From Drechslerella dactyloides (lineage: Eukaryota; Ascomycota; Orbiliomycetes; Orbiliales; Orbiliaceae), in NCBI GenBank assembly GCA_020064725.1, contig JAGTWJ010000019.1:4402001-4466000 (forward strand): a stretch of 64,000 nucleotides of DNA. Direction: 5' to 3'. Made by a program: the position numbers and the translations under genes. Below are positions 35,785-46,912 of the stretch, piece by piece. Within the stretch, counting starts at the first letter, position 1. The number at the start of each line of letters is the position of its first letter. The notes under the pieces were generated by a model. That model searched no databases and was not told the DNA's origin. It was given only the letters and a program-made list of their open reading frames with translations.

Positions 35785-36464
35785 ATGGTCAAGAAGCGCG
35801 CAGCAAAGTATGTCGATAGTCACGAATGGGGAGAAGAACATGGAATCTCGAAATTGGCAGAATGGATAGAATTCTAATGGATGAATTTGCACAGCGGTCG
35901 TAACAAGAAGGGACGCGGTCACGTCAAGCCAATCCGCTGCTCCAACTGCTCGAGATGCACGCCGAAGGACAAGGCCATCAAGAGATTCACAATCCGGAAC
36001 ATGGTCGAGTCCGCTGCTATCCGTACGTTCAACTCCTCTCATCGAAAATGCCATCCTTTGAACTGGACTTTCCGAACTTTTCAAGCTCCATTCAGAGTAG
36101 ACGGTTGCTGACTGCAGACGGGCCCGAATGAACAGGTGATATCATCGACGCCTCCGTCTTCTCCGATGCCACCTCTGGATACGCCTACGCCAGCAACACC
36201 AGCGGCTACAACATCCCCAAGATGTACCTCAAGCTCCAATACTGCGTCTCCTGCGCCATCCACGGAAAGATTGTCCGGTACGATGATGATCCCCAGAGAA
36301 GAAAACGCGCTTTCAAAGTCCTCATAAGCTTACCAATACCGTGATGGAACAGTGTTCGATCGAGGGAAGGACGACGCAACCGTGCCCCACCCCCGCGGGT
36401 ACGATACAACAAGGACGGCAAGAAGGTGACTCCCACCCAGCAGGGTGGCAAGACCACCGCGTAG
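35785..36464 (+). CDS. rps26: 40S ribosomal protein eS26 with internal insertion
   Basis: Four exons, 35785-35807, 35895-36022, 36136-36277 and 36353-36464, about 134 aa against roughly 119 usually. The conserved parts are intact: NGRNKKGRGHVKPIRCSNC, CTPKDKAIKRFTIRNMVESA, KMYLKLQYCVSCAIHGKIV, REGRRNRAPPPRVRYNKDGK. The zinc-binding cysteines are present. eS26 lies at the mRNA exit site of the small subunit and contacts sequence upstream of the start codon. Between Phe59 of DASVF and Pro78 of PKMY there are 18 residues where about five are expected; the extra part is Ser/Gly/Tyr/Asn-rich and contains TSGY twice. No GT-AG intron keeping frame can remove it. The first coding exon is seven codons plus two bases, and the leader is pyrimidine-rich, common for ribosomal-protein genes. 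Confidence 0.93.
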
Positions 36465-37314
36465 ACACTTTGCTACCAGATACCTCTTTTCTATTATCCG
36501 CTTCTCCACCGCCACAACCAGCCGGCGCGACCCTACCTATCCACGCCCATTTGTACAGACGGACCACGGCCCAAATTCCCCTCCAATCGATGCGTCCGTC
36601 CATCTCGCTTTCCACACATCTCCACTACAACTCCGCTCGGCTGGATATAAATACGTACACTCTATTTGTATAAGGGGCATTCTGTTTTGCTACGTCTGGG
36701 CTCTCCTTGTTCCTTTCCACTGCGTTTATAATTACGATACATTATTCTCCGAGCATTCCTCATTAGGGAGTTATTCCTTTGTCAATGTCACTCTAGTCCG
36801 AAGAACTAGGCTTTCGACCGAGCTAGCTGCATCGTAGACAGACACCTCTCCGCGTCCCACGCCATCCACTTTATCTCGTAGGCAGTGGAGGGGGAAGCCG
36901 ACAGACAACCTCAGATGGTCCTTATAAGAGCTGGATAGAGCATGCTCGTACTCACGCTCGCTAGCGGCAGCCCGAATGCCGCCGAGTCGTTACCAAGTCG
37001 GAAAATGTGGTATTTTGGTCTAGTCAACACACAATATGCTGAGAACGGGGGTTCAGGCTTATGTTGTTATTGTCTTCGTATTCAACGTCTACCTTTATTC
37101 ATCGCCAGACCTTCATGCTCCTCAAACGCTTCTATTACAAAATCATCAGACACCGCCTCTGTACAATTAATTCGTAGATTTCATGCAGTCTCACCAGAGC
37201 TTCTACTATTTCCCTTTCCTATCCTGTAAGTACCTAGGTATATATAGACCGCTACCAAGTAGTACTAGGCAAGCACTTACTCAGCTGAGTACTTCTTAGT
37301 TCAACGGAATCACA
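36465..37314. other. intergenic: eS26 3' region and zinc-finger gene 2 promoter
   Basis: eS26 3' flank, then sequence with repeated TACCTAGGTA / AAGTACTTA-like short motifs at about 37,225-37,310. The same motif recurs in intron 1 of the downstream gene (about 37,430-37,480). No gene is supported. Confidence 0.55.
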
Positions 37315-38855
37315 ATGCCGAGCTACCAGGGGCCACGACATCCCTCCAGAGATCCGGACTTTCTTAGAGCTAGACGAAATAGAAGACTTAGGTAAGTCAT
37401 CAATCTTTCTTCTTCATCATATTTGCGTAGTACCACCTACAAAGTAAGTACCTAGGTCAGTAAGTACTTACCTAGGTACACTGACACTTCATCTCGTTGA
37501 GCCCTCAGCTACGGTTACTGCCCGGTCTGCAATATCGCATTCACCGATCGAGACACACTTAGGAGACACTTCAACGACAGTTGCTGGCATATTTACTGCC
37601 ATATTTGTCGGAAAATCTTCGCAAATCCCGCTCAAGTCGAGGAGCACTACAACAACCATCACAAAGTACCGGTCAGCGGGTGTCTGCAGTGCAAGTACAA
37701 GTTCAGCCCTGACGAGGATATCGAACATCACTGGCGAGAAACCGGTTGTCATATTCTGTGCGTTGGCTGTGGTAACTGGCAGTTCAGAGAGATGATGGAC
37801 TATCATAGGATCGAAAGGCCGTCATGCGGTCAGGCGTACGAAAACCAGAGGGCGGCCAGAAACAATTTGCCCGTGAACCGAGGGACCGCGGCCCGAATTG
37901 TCCCTTGGGCACCGCAGGTAAGCTTGGATACCTTTCCCATCCACTATTCTGCATAATGGCATGATGCAGGGATAGCCACCTCACCATAGAAGTAAGATAT
38001 TCTGATATGTGAATATATTCCAAGGAGAAGAGAGAGGCGCCCGTGTCATTTATCTGCTTCGGCTGTGGCCAATCCTTTGAAACTATTACTCTCCTGGTCA
38101 CCCACTGGGAATCAGGGACCTGTCCCGCCCGCATCACCGAAGCGGATGTTGGCTACACTTTCGCAACCTGGAGAAAGTGCGTACCATTCATTCACGAGAT
38201 CGAGAATGGCACCGAAACCATCACCGCCCTCTGGAACCACAAAAAGGTCACTCCCACCTATCCAGGCGCCCCAGCTCCATTCCTCTGCATTGGCCATTGC
38301 GGCTCCTTCCATCACCTCAGCAAGCTGCTCCAGCACACCGAAAGCCCACACTGTCCCATAACTCTCACCGAGGCCACCGGCGGCCTCATTGCTCAGCTAA
38401 AGCAAAACGTTTACCGTGACAGCATCATCACCAAATTCAAGAACATGAGAAATATCCGTCCGGAAAGAATGTTCGCTGTCCCACCGGATTATGAAAAGCC
38501 CTACGACTTCAAAAGCATCACCATCATCCAGGACCACATCAGCTGTATTGTCGCTAAGCTTGGACCCATACTTCACCGCGTGAAACCCTTCTCCACCAAC
38601 TGTGGAACCGAACGAAGCCTCCGCTTCAGAAGCATGGCTCAAACCCGGAATCTCCTGTTGGACGTCCGCATGGAAATCGCTGCTACTCGCCTCAAGTTTC
38701 TCAGGGTGGGCGGATACCCAGAGAGCCGCATAAAGTTCAAGATGTCCGAGGTCTTCTTCTTTTCCAGGGGACGTGAGGCGGTTATCCGCCTCGATTGCTT
38801 TCTCTCTGAAGTTGAATCTTTCCTGGATGTCGTCCAGTTGGAACTCAAAAAATAA
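37315..38855 (+). CDS. C2H2-like zinc-finger protein 2 (paralogue of 24104-25581)
   Basis: Three exons, 37315-37391, 37509-37917 and 38025-38855, about 438 aa. Fingers in order: YCPVCNIAFTDRDTLRRHF, IYCHICRKIFANPAQVEEHY, GCLQCKYKFSPDEDIEHHW, ILCVGCGNWQFREMMDYH; after intron 2, FICFGCGQSFETITLLVTHW and FLCIGHCGSFHHLSKLLQH. A 150-residue helical C-terminal domain follows, ending in LDVVQLELKK. The intron phases (2 and 0), finger order and the CIGHCG element match zinc-finger protein 1, although identity is low. Start at 37315 has A-rich context. Its role is unknown; the closely packed fingers suggest nucleic-acid or protein binding. No nuclear-localisation signal is obvious. Confidence 0.78.
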
Positions 38856-39416
38856 AAAAAATAAGGCCGAGCTTCAACCATCACGCGCCTTTTCCCCATA
38901 TGATCACAAACAAACTTGGGCGTACCCTATCGTTTTCATTTTCCCTTGGCTTTATAACTGATACCCAGCTAGATCAATTGAACTAGTATGCAGAGTTGCT
39001 TTTCTTTTCCCAGTGTCAGTACGAGTTTATCACCTGCCCTGCCCCAGCACAACTCTCCTACCCCGCCCTGTCCTTATAACGTATAGCTTTGAGGCTACGC
39101 CAGTATGCGCACCTTGGCTATATATATTTCCTTTCCTTTACTTCTTTTGGGTACCGGTATTGAGCATACGTCAAGGGTTTATCACTCCTCGAACGTACAC
39201 TTAGACGCTTTCACTTTGGCTGCATCGCATCCGATTGTATTTTATAAGCAAGACCAAACCCGAAATACACAGATATACAAAATCCAAATACACAGTCCAG
39301 TCGTAAACGTAAGGGAATCCATCAAGTGGTATATACAGTGCCAATGGATCACCAGCCAGCGTCTACCAACAGACGCACATTCATAATGATCGTTTGGATA
39401 GAGATAAGTAGACAGG
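38856..39416. other. intergenic, convergent 3' ends
   Basis: Sits between the stop codons of two convergent genes. It is AT-rich, with an AATAAAAAAAATAAGG run just after the zinc-finger stop that could serve as a polyadenylation signal region. Nothing else is evident. Confidence 0.5.
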
Positions 39417-41014
39417 CTAGTTCCAATCTGTACTTCCCCTCAGCACGTACGTCTCCCATGGCGTCCCAAGCTGATCCCAGCCATCGCCCGTTGGTATCGC
39501 AACCTTATTCCACCCGCGGATCAACTCCCGCCAATAGCACATCTCCGCGCCCTCGGAAAGATACCCTTTCTCCACATACAGCTCCTTCTGCCTCCTCGCT
39601 ATACCCCTCGCAATCTTCGGATTCCGCCTCAACCACAGTATCGTCTCCTCCAGATCACTCCAATCGGGACTGACAAAGATCGCATTCGCCTCGCTCGCAC
39701 CATACCCCTCCGTCACCGGCCACGCCTTCTGCATGCGCTTGACGCCCCACGCTGTCATCGGCTTGGTGGACTTGAAGCCCAGCGTCCACGCGTGCAGCGG
39801 CTTGATGAGATGCGTGCTGTGCATCAGGTAGTTTATCGGCGGGGTGATGATGATGCTTTCGCAGAGCATATGGAACGGCAGGCGGCCGCTGTAGCTGATG
39901 CCCTCCGTGTAGGCGATGTACTTGTACCGGCAGATCTCGGGGATCTGGATTATGTTCTTCGACTTCTCGAGCGCCGTCCACTGGAGGCTGTCGATGTCGG
40001 CCCATTCTTTGTTTGAGGTTGCCGTGATGAGGTTGGCGCGCAGGTTCGCGTTCTGGATCGGGTTGAAGTAGATGGTGCCGCGCCAGAAGAGCTTGTCGGT
40101 CTTGCTGTCGAAGGGGAGGTCGGCCTCGATTGCGGAGACGGCGTCGAAGGCCTCGTGCAGCGGGCCGACGTATTTCACGGGCCAGGACCAGTGGCCGAAG
40201 TGCGGGACCGGCCAGAAGTTAAGGGGTGCGGTGTGGTCGTACCATTTGGAATAACCCCAGCTGTTGTTTTTCGGGTGGTCCACAGGGGTGAACGAGAAGA
40301 CGGTGTCCGGCAGAGGCTCAGGAGATGTGACGAGTGCCTTGTGGATCTGATGCAGCGCGGCTGACCGGTGCTATATATTTATCGAGCATGTCAGCGGACT
40401 GTTCGTGATCCTGATTCGGGAAAGGTATACGGATACGGATACGTACCATCCCAGTCACACGATTAGTTGTCGCGTTACTCGCATTGACGATATACATCTT
40501 GACAAGTCATATATGCATCCGTTAGCTTACTGTTTCATACTAGGCAGCCTATATATAAGTAGGTCTCTGTAAACCTGCCTTCGTAGCTAGCTTTCCGTTC
40601 GCACAGATCTATAAAAAAACGTTCGCATACGACGTGTGCACTTACCTTGTTATTCTTGATCCTCGCGCTCACAAACGCCGTATAGTCATCCGGCCCTCTA
40701 TGAAACTCAAACTCCCCCCGCTCAACCCCTTCGTCAATCGGTTTAAACAGCAGCGGATACTCCTTCCTGCACTGCTTCGACGTCAAAAACAGCGACCGCC
40801 GCCCCCAATTCTGACCCGCCTCAGACTCCCCGTGCAGCGACGACGGATACACCGCATTTGATTTCGTCGCGGTAACGGCAAACGGGTCGGATGAGTAGCC
40901 GAGGATGAAGCGGATGACAGCCACCAGACCGATAGCTGCGAGGAAGGCTTCTATGAAGACGACGCGCAGGAAGAACGGCCGCCGCGGCCCACCGATTGTT
41001 CGATATTGTGGCAT
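39417..41014 (-). CDS. glycosyltransferase family 90 (CAP10-like), type II membrane protein
   Basis: Three exons on the minus strand, 41014-40646, 40497-40447 and 40370-39417, about 457 aa. The start at 41014 has A at -3; in-frame ATGs at 41032 and 41059 would add 6 or 15 residues. A single N-terminal membrane helix (about residues 14-38, FFLRVVFIEAFLAAIGLVAV) fits a Golgi type II topology. The CAP10 domain shows DKLFWRGTIYFNPIQNANLR, RYKYIAYTEGISYSGRLPFH and a C-terminal LEETILWLRRNPKIARGIA. Family members include Cryptococcus Cap10/Cap59-related proteins and beta-xylosyltransferases, so it probably transfers a sugar to a cell-wall or secretory glycan; donor and acceptor cannot be read from the sequence. 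The 17-codon middle exon is notable. The gene converges on zinc-finger gene 2. Confidence 0.85.
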
Positions 41015-41914
41015 GTTAGGATCTCGGTTCATACGCAGATATATGTATAAAGCCAGCATATAGAGAATGTGACGAAAAGTCGACGTCGAGGGCTGACCAC
41101 GCGGTAGCCGTAACGACGATTCGAAGCGTTATCGTTTGTAGGTGTAGCTCGTAGGTTATCGTCTTCTATCCAACAGAAGATGCCACGCTTCCAAGAAGCC
41201 AAGGTACGGTCAAGACGGACACACATTTCGAAAGGCAGGCAAGCTTGCAAGGTCGTGTCCGGATATATAAAGCGCTACCATGCAACTGGCTTGCGCGTAC
41301 CTCTCGCTTTCATCCTCGCGCGAGGGTATAGGGTAATGCATATACTCTAGAGTGAATATTGCCGGATGCCCTTGTCCGAACCTGCATGTAAAAGATCGTT
41401 CATGAACCTCGAGAACACGCTCGGAATACAACATGCGAAGCTTGACAAGGGGGGCTTACCGGATGGCACCAGGAAAAGTCCATTCGCATAGAGTGGACAG
41501 GTACAAGTATTCGTGCCCGGATCGTCTAGTTCCGACTCAAGACTGGGGTTTGGTACCTGTCGCCAAAAAGTCGGTTGTTGCCCTGTTGCAAAACAAGCAT
41601 TGGCCCCAAGCTTTCGACGACTGTGGAGAAAGCGACCGGGGTTCTGAAACGGGCTTCGGCCCGGCTTTTGCAAGGTGTGGGGCAGGGGCCAGCTCGCTGG
41701 TGGCGCCATGCTTCGAGAGCAGTCGTCAGAGATTGAGGTCAGGAATATCTGCAGATTGTTGTACAAGAAGAATTTGAATCGAAGCTCTACGTATCGTACA
41801 TATTTACAAGGAATAAGATTTCTCCAACGCGAATGCCAGAACTCATGGGTATGCATGTATACATGTACAGAGAGAAGAAGAATGCCGTAATCCATATCGC
41901 GCGCCTCGCCAGCT
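41015..41914. other. intergenic: GT90 promoter and mtf1 3' flank
   Basis: Contains the GT90 leader and promoter, with TATATA-like runs near 41,040 and 41,260, and the mtf1 3' flank. Short open frames here show no coding character. Confidence 0.5.
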
Positions 41915-44248
41915 CTAAAATCTATGCTCATCTTCATCCATCATCCCAAACGACCGCAGCCTGAGCTCTTGTCCGATGAGATAATCCGGAGCCCGCCACG
42001 GCCAGAACTCGTACGCCCTCGCCAGCTTCGCCAGTTCATCGACCGACGTATGCACCGCGTGCTTCTCCGCAAGGCCCGGCATCGCAGCCAGTTCCGGGTC
42101 CATTTCGAGCATCTTCTCCGTCCCACCTCCGATCTTCGCGAGCACCTCGCGGACAGTATTATGCCGAGACATGAACGCTGTCGTAAGGAAGAAATTGAAG
42201 AACTTCCACGGCTCCGTATCGGGTACCAGACCACGAAGGTAGTCGCTCTCGGGGACCTTTGGTGTAAAATCTAGCAACGTACTCTCCGCCCATGGAAGTT
42301 GCGGCCAGTAGTCCATCGTGTCAAGGATGAGGGCTTCCGGCTTTCGAACCATCTTGACATATGTTAACTGGTTGGCGTACGCCACTCCGGTCAACTGGTC
42401 TTGCGAGTTCGGGAGATGGCCAGGCTCCCTCCACCGGTCCATTCGGTTGAGGAACCTTAGATCCGCCCAATTGTACACCGGCGTCGGCTGGGCTATCTCC
42501 CTGATGTCCGTGAACGCCTCCGCTAGGACCGCCGGGCGATTTCGTCTCCCAAAGGATCTTGGGATGTACCGTGACGCCACTTCGGTATCCACCCACATTA
42601 GTAGCTTAACCCGGCCGTATCTGAAAACCCAGTCCTGATTGCCTATCGCGTCGATAATCTGCGCCATGAACCTGTCTCCTTTGACGTCCTTCAGCAGCAT
42701 CCCCGTGACGAGGATCGACGTGTTGAGGCCATCCTCGCGGGACATCTTCTTGGGAGTTATGGTACCCTCGCTGACCAGATCGTCAAAAGTCTTCCAGAAA
42801 TACAGATCCTTCTGCATCAGTTGAAACGACGGATCGTTGCATGTCTTCGAAAGAAGCGGGTGGAACGCCGCCTCCGGCTCAAACAGCAGGTGCCTCGACG
42901 GTTTGACAGCTTTGTTCAGGGCCCTTGAGTATATGCCGAATCCCGGGTTGAAGTCTATGATTTGGCATCCCTGGTACTCGCTGAAGTCAAATGTCTTGAA
43001 GATCCGCTCGCACTGTGATTCGCTTATAACACATGGCTTGGCAGAATTTTTGGGAGATGGCGTCTTTGCTTGTATGAGCTTCTCGAGTAATGGCGATATA
43101 CCCCGCACAGCTTTCCTGGTAAGGGATCTCCATTTCTCTGATACTGCCGCAGAATCGTCTTTGGCGCCAGGCCACTGTTGATCGGAATCCGAATTCTCTC
43201 GGCCTCGAGAACCTTCCTCAGCCTTGGTGTCTTCCTGGTCCTCGACGTCTTCCTCAGGCTCTCGAGTGTTCATAGCCCTGCTGTACCAGCCATTCTGCTT
43301 GAGTTGACGCTGTAATTCTTTGCTCTTGGGCGTGGTAGTTTTCAGATACTTCATGGCCAGAAGTGTAAGCGGACCTGGAGCTGCGGGAGGGCGACCATGA
43401 TGCTGTTTACTACTGCGCATAGCTGCAGTTGAAGACGCATAATCAACGGTTCCTTCAGGCCTCTCAGCAACCCCCATATCTTGGCTGCGAAAGCCCACGT
43501 CTCTACCTGGTCGAAACTTGATGACCTTTTCGATACCATCCACCACGACAATCTGGACTGGCAGTGGAGGCCCTGGTAACCTAGGTCTACCCCGTGTTTC
43601 CTCATCAGACACCTCCACAGGCTTTGACTTTGACTTAGTTGCTGTGGTCTTTGTTCGACGTTTGGTCGTTGCACTTGTCGTGGCCTCTGGTTCCTCCTCT
43701 ACTTCCTCGATCAGAGCGGCCTTCCTAGGTCGCCCTCGCGGTTTAGGTACATCCTCTTCGACTTCCTCCTCAACAGCTACCTTCTTGGGCCGCCCTCGTC
43801 GCGGGGTTGTCTCCCTCTCGACTTCTTCCCCAGCTGCATTTGGGTCTTTCACTATCGCCTTATACAATGTCTTCGCATCTTCGGCATCAACCTTCCTAGG
43901 TCGCCCTCGTGGTTTAGGCGTTTCCTCAGCAGTTACCTTCTTAGGTCTTCCGCGGGTCTTAGGTGCTTTGTCGTCCTCATCTATGGTGGCTTTTGGGGGT
44001 CTCCCGCGCTTCTTGGGTATCTGAGCGGCTGTGGCTAAAGTCCGGGGCGTGCATAGCGCAATTGGGCGACGAGCGATGGGTCTCTGGGGTGCGACGGTGT
44101 CTGCGACGATTCGTCTGACGATTGTCGTCGCCGCTCTCATCTGAGATTGCGGGGGGTATCGGAGGATCTGAAGCTGGTGGAAGTGGAGTGCGCGTGATCT
44201 GACATTCGTGAATCGATTGAGCTGCAAAGCGGCTTGAGCCTGAAGCAT
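41915..44248 (-). CDS. mtf1: mitochondrial transcription factor (Mtf1/rRNA dimethylase fold) with AT-hooks
   Basis: A single-exon gene of 777 aa, the only long intronless gene here. The N-terminus (1-60) is rich in Arg/Ala/Leu without acidic residues up to Asp50, fitting a mitochondrial presequence. Residues 80-222 carry six AT-hook cores (RGRP with basic flanks) spaced by acidic linkers. A Rossmann-fold methyltransferase-like domain follows, with the motif I region IIDFNPGFGIYSRALN at about 430-445 and LLFEPEAAFHPLL. Later blocks (DWVFRYGRVKLLMWVD, KPEALILDTMDYWPQLPW, PWKFFNFFLTTAFMSRHNTV) match fungal Mtf1-type proteins. Mtf1 is the specificity factor that helps mitochondrial RNA polymerase melt promoters. 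A true 12S-type rRNA dimethylase is a less likely alternative, since the glycine loop is divergent. Confidence 0.75.
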   Translation of the reverse strand: MLQAQAALQLNRFTNVRSRALHFHQLQILRYPPQSQMRAATTIVRRIVADTVAPQRPIARRPIALCTPRTLATAAQIPKKRGRPPKATIDEDDKAPKTRGRPKKVTAEETPKPRGRPRKVDAEDAKTLYKAIVKDPNAAGEEVERETTPRRGRPKKVAVEEEVEEDVPKPRGRPRKAALIEEVEEEPEATTSATTKRRTKTTATKSKSKPVEVSDEETRGRPRLPGPPLPVQIVVVDGIEKVIKFRPGRDVGFRSQDMGVAERPEGTVDYASSTAAMRSSKQHHGRPPAAPGPLTLLAMKYLKTTTPKSKELQRQLKQNGWYSRAMNTREPEEDVEDQEDTKAEEGSRGRENSDSDQQWPGAKDDSAAVSEKWRSLTRKAVRGISPLLEKLIQAKTPSPKNSAKPCVISESQCERIFKTFDFSEYQGCQIIDFNPGFGIYSRALNKAVKPSRHLLFEPEAAFHPLLSKTCNDPSFQLMQKDLYFWKTFDDLVSEGTITPKKMSREDGLNTSILVTGMLLKDVKGDRFMAQIIDAIGNQDWVFRYGRVKLLMWVDTEVASRYIPRSFGRRNRPAVLAEAFTDIREIAQPTPVYNWADLRFLNRMDRWREPGHLPNSQDQLTGVAYANQLTYVKMVRKPEALILDTMDYWPQLPWAESTLLDFTPKVPESDYLRGLVPDTEPWKFFNFFLTTAFMSRHNTVREVLAKIGGGTEKMLEMDPELAAMPGLAEKHAVHTSVDELAKLARAYEFWPWRAPDYLIGQELRLRSFGMMDEDEHRF

Positions 44249-44586
44249 CGAAAGCTATAAGGGAGGATCGTAAAAATATTTCGTCTACGAAAGAAGAGCG
44301 AAGTGAAACGTCGTCCGCCGCGACAACAAAAAAAGTTTATCGATAGAGTTGGCGGCCGCGACAACACAAATAGTATGCCCAGCGATACACACTTCGCTAT
44401 GCTAACAAAGCAGATCAAGGTGCTGCGAATGAACGAAAGCGAAAGCCATACTGTGCGTTTAGAAAAGAGATCTCGAGGCGTACGAGGTACCATGATGCAA
44501 GCTAGCCCAAATTTCAGAGCCGGATCAATAAGGTTCGAATGAATCCCGCGTAGTCGAAGTTAAATAGTATCCTGCACGTCCCGAGG
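44249..44586. other. intergenic, mtf1 promoter and ppm1 3' flank
   Basis: 338 bp between the mtf1 start and the ppm1 stop, both on the minus strand. A purine-rich stretch containing A-runs lies near 44,330. No further signal is seen. Confidence 0.5.
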
Positions 44587-45791
44587 CTAGTCTTGCACTG
44601 GCCCAATATCCTCCTGCTGAAGAAGCTCAGACCATTTGCGAAAAGGCGTATGATCCGTGTCCTCGAACTGCTGGCCTCTCTCAACCCATCCCCATGCGAC
44701 GCAGTAGTGCTGCGCCAGCATGGTCCACTCCTCGCGTTCGTCAAGTAACTCCAGCTTGTCGATTCTCTCCATCTCCCGGGCCTCAATCCATTTGTTATGA
44801 ATGTAATTTATATCGCAGGCTCCGTTGCCACTGGTGAACCCCAGCGCCTGCATCCTTGCTATTTGTCGCTCGAGGGATGAGTACTTGTGTAGCGTCTTGA
44901 GAACGATTCCTCTCACTGCGAGGTTCTCGATCATGGTCAAGCCGAAACCGTCGCCTCCTTTGATGGGTTCGTATAGGATGATGCCCACGCTGTTCGACTT
45001 CGTTTCTGAGGCTTGTCCGAAAGATTGTACGATCCATCGAAATATATCATCTGCTTCGTTGGGGGACAAGTAGATCAGACAACATTCTGATATGAATAGA
45101 GTTGGCAGTGTCGGATCAATGTGTTCGGGAATAGGCGATCCTGGTTTCACAGTTCTCAGGTCGATTGGATGGATATAATAGTATTGAGACTGCAAAGACC
45201 CGGCTTCCAGATCCACTTTGATGTTGGGTTCTCCAAAACATGACATCCCGAGAATGAAATCTTGACCTTGTTGGATCGACTTGATCTTGCGAGTCGTGAC
45301 CACGGGAAAGTCCAATTCATGGTAGAGGAATGGTCTCGATTGGCCTGGTATAAATCTGAAGAATCGTGTGTCGGATCCGGCGCCGAGGGATATGATCTGT
45401 TTCATGCTCTTGGTGGGCTTCGATAGAAAGTCTGCTACCAGCCTGTCGATAGTGCTTGTTCTGACGTAGGTCCCTTGTATAATAGCATGACATCATGTAA
45501 CAGTAAGCTTCCCGTACGTCCTGCCCTGACAGCTGGCCCTGGGCAGCTGCAGTAAACGACAAATTAGAGGTTTGTCTCATATTCACCTCTGTTTATCAAA
45601 GGATATCTGCGTTCCTTTTTTAGCAGCGGGTCCATGAGCTGCTCCGTGAACGTATCCTCCAGATAGCCGGAATTGATGGCGCTCCATCGTGCCAAGAGCG
45701 CATCGTTGTCTGTCTGCTGCACGACACGGTCTTTGTCGGCTCCTGTCGGGACCGGGCCGATCAAGAACCGCGTGGGAACCGTCATAGACAT
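44587..45791 (-). CDS. ppm1: leucine carboxyl methyltransferase 1 (Ppm1)
   Basis: Two exons on the minus strand, 45791-45587 and 45473-44587, about 363 aa. The N-terminus has DRVVQQTDNDALLARWSAI; after the intron come RGTYVRTSTIDRLVADFL and the SAM-binding motif ISLGAGSDTRFF (about 96-107). Further Ppm1 blocks are YHELDFPVVTTRKI, LFISECCLIYLSPNEADDI, SVGIILYEPI and EEWTMLAQHYCVAWGW. The enzyme methylates the C-terminal leucine of the PP2A catalytic subunit and so favours assembly of B-subunit holoenzymes. The first of two close ATGs (45791 and 45785) is chosen. The gene is divergent from dip1 with about 1.1 kb between starts. Confidence 0.92.
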
Positions 45792-46912
45792 GGTGCCGGA
45801 TTGTTGGGGTGTCGAGTGGTTTTTGTGGAGAGGAGGGGAGCTGTTGACGAGAGGAGGTTCAAGCTGTAATGGAAGCCGGATGGAGCTCCGATTGGAAGAG
45901 CGGCCACGAACCCGGGCCAAAACCTGCCGTGTTTGGCCTGATTGCGAGCCTGGGAAGAGTGCCTGGATCAACCGATAAGCCGCTGGTGCCAGCACCCGGT
46001 CCAAATTCCCCGCTGTCGGGCACGTGGAAGTTGTAAAATCGCCTCAATCTGGCGGGTAGAAGTCTGGTGGAAGCTGGGGAGAATGTTTGCCTGGCGTGCC
46101 ACGGGTCATGTTATATTGCCAGCCAAGGAAGGCCAGAAAGCCTGGACGTCAGCCTGCACTCTTGATCGCAGGTACCCTCCCCGCCAGTTTGCCCGTGCGA
46201 GTACCTGCTGCGTACATTCCGCCCCGTATTGAATTCTGCCGGTACGTAGACGGGCGGCGGCCTTGGTGTTTAGGTTCAGGCCGTTTGACTGCGCATCTGT
46301 CACAGCAGAAGATCCTTGCGCTGCCTGCGGTCCGCAGCAGCATCTCGGAACCTCCGACGAGATTCCATTCGGAACCCACAGCCGCTGGATCTCATCGACC
46401 TCATCCGGCCAGGCGACACAACCATATCTATATCTGACGACTCTCCACTCGACGGCTGCCGACAGCTCCAGCGCCGGGATAACGATTGCTTACCGATCCG
46501 TCGTCTCGCCGGACCAGCATTCCAGCACCGTCCGTCCGGAGAGGCGCTAACACGAGACAAGGCGAAACGAAACGGACATTTGATCAATCTGGGCCTGCAT
46601 GCATGCAAGTGCCATTGCTGGCGACTTCAACCCGGCCGGCTCCCTCCTGTCCGCTTTGAGGATAATAATAATAGTAGCGGCAGCAGCAGCAGCAGCAGCA
46701 AAACCCATATTCTTCTTTCTAACTCCGAATCATACCATCCGATATCCTATCCTACGGCCATTCGGCCAGGCGACAGCAGGCAAGAGTCCTATCGACGCAC
46801 CGGCATCGCTCCTCCACCTGCCCAATCACATCTCTATAACCAATCGATAGCCGGCCGGCGACACCAGGGATAACCAGCCTCAATTCATGCCTTCAAAGCG
46901 AAGGCAACAGTC
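45792..46912. promoter_or_regulatory. divergent promoter, ppm1 and dip1
   Basis: 1.1 kb between divergent starts, with scattered GC-rich stretches, AATAATAATA near 46,662 and a (CAG)6 run just after it. The overlapping open frames on both strands lack coding character. Confidence 0.5.
46681..46700. repeat. (CAG)6 microsatellite
   Basis: Six CAG units plus CA, directly after a short ATA run, in the ppm1-dip1 divergent promoter. It is not within a supported coding exon. Confidence 0.85.
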
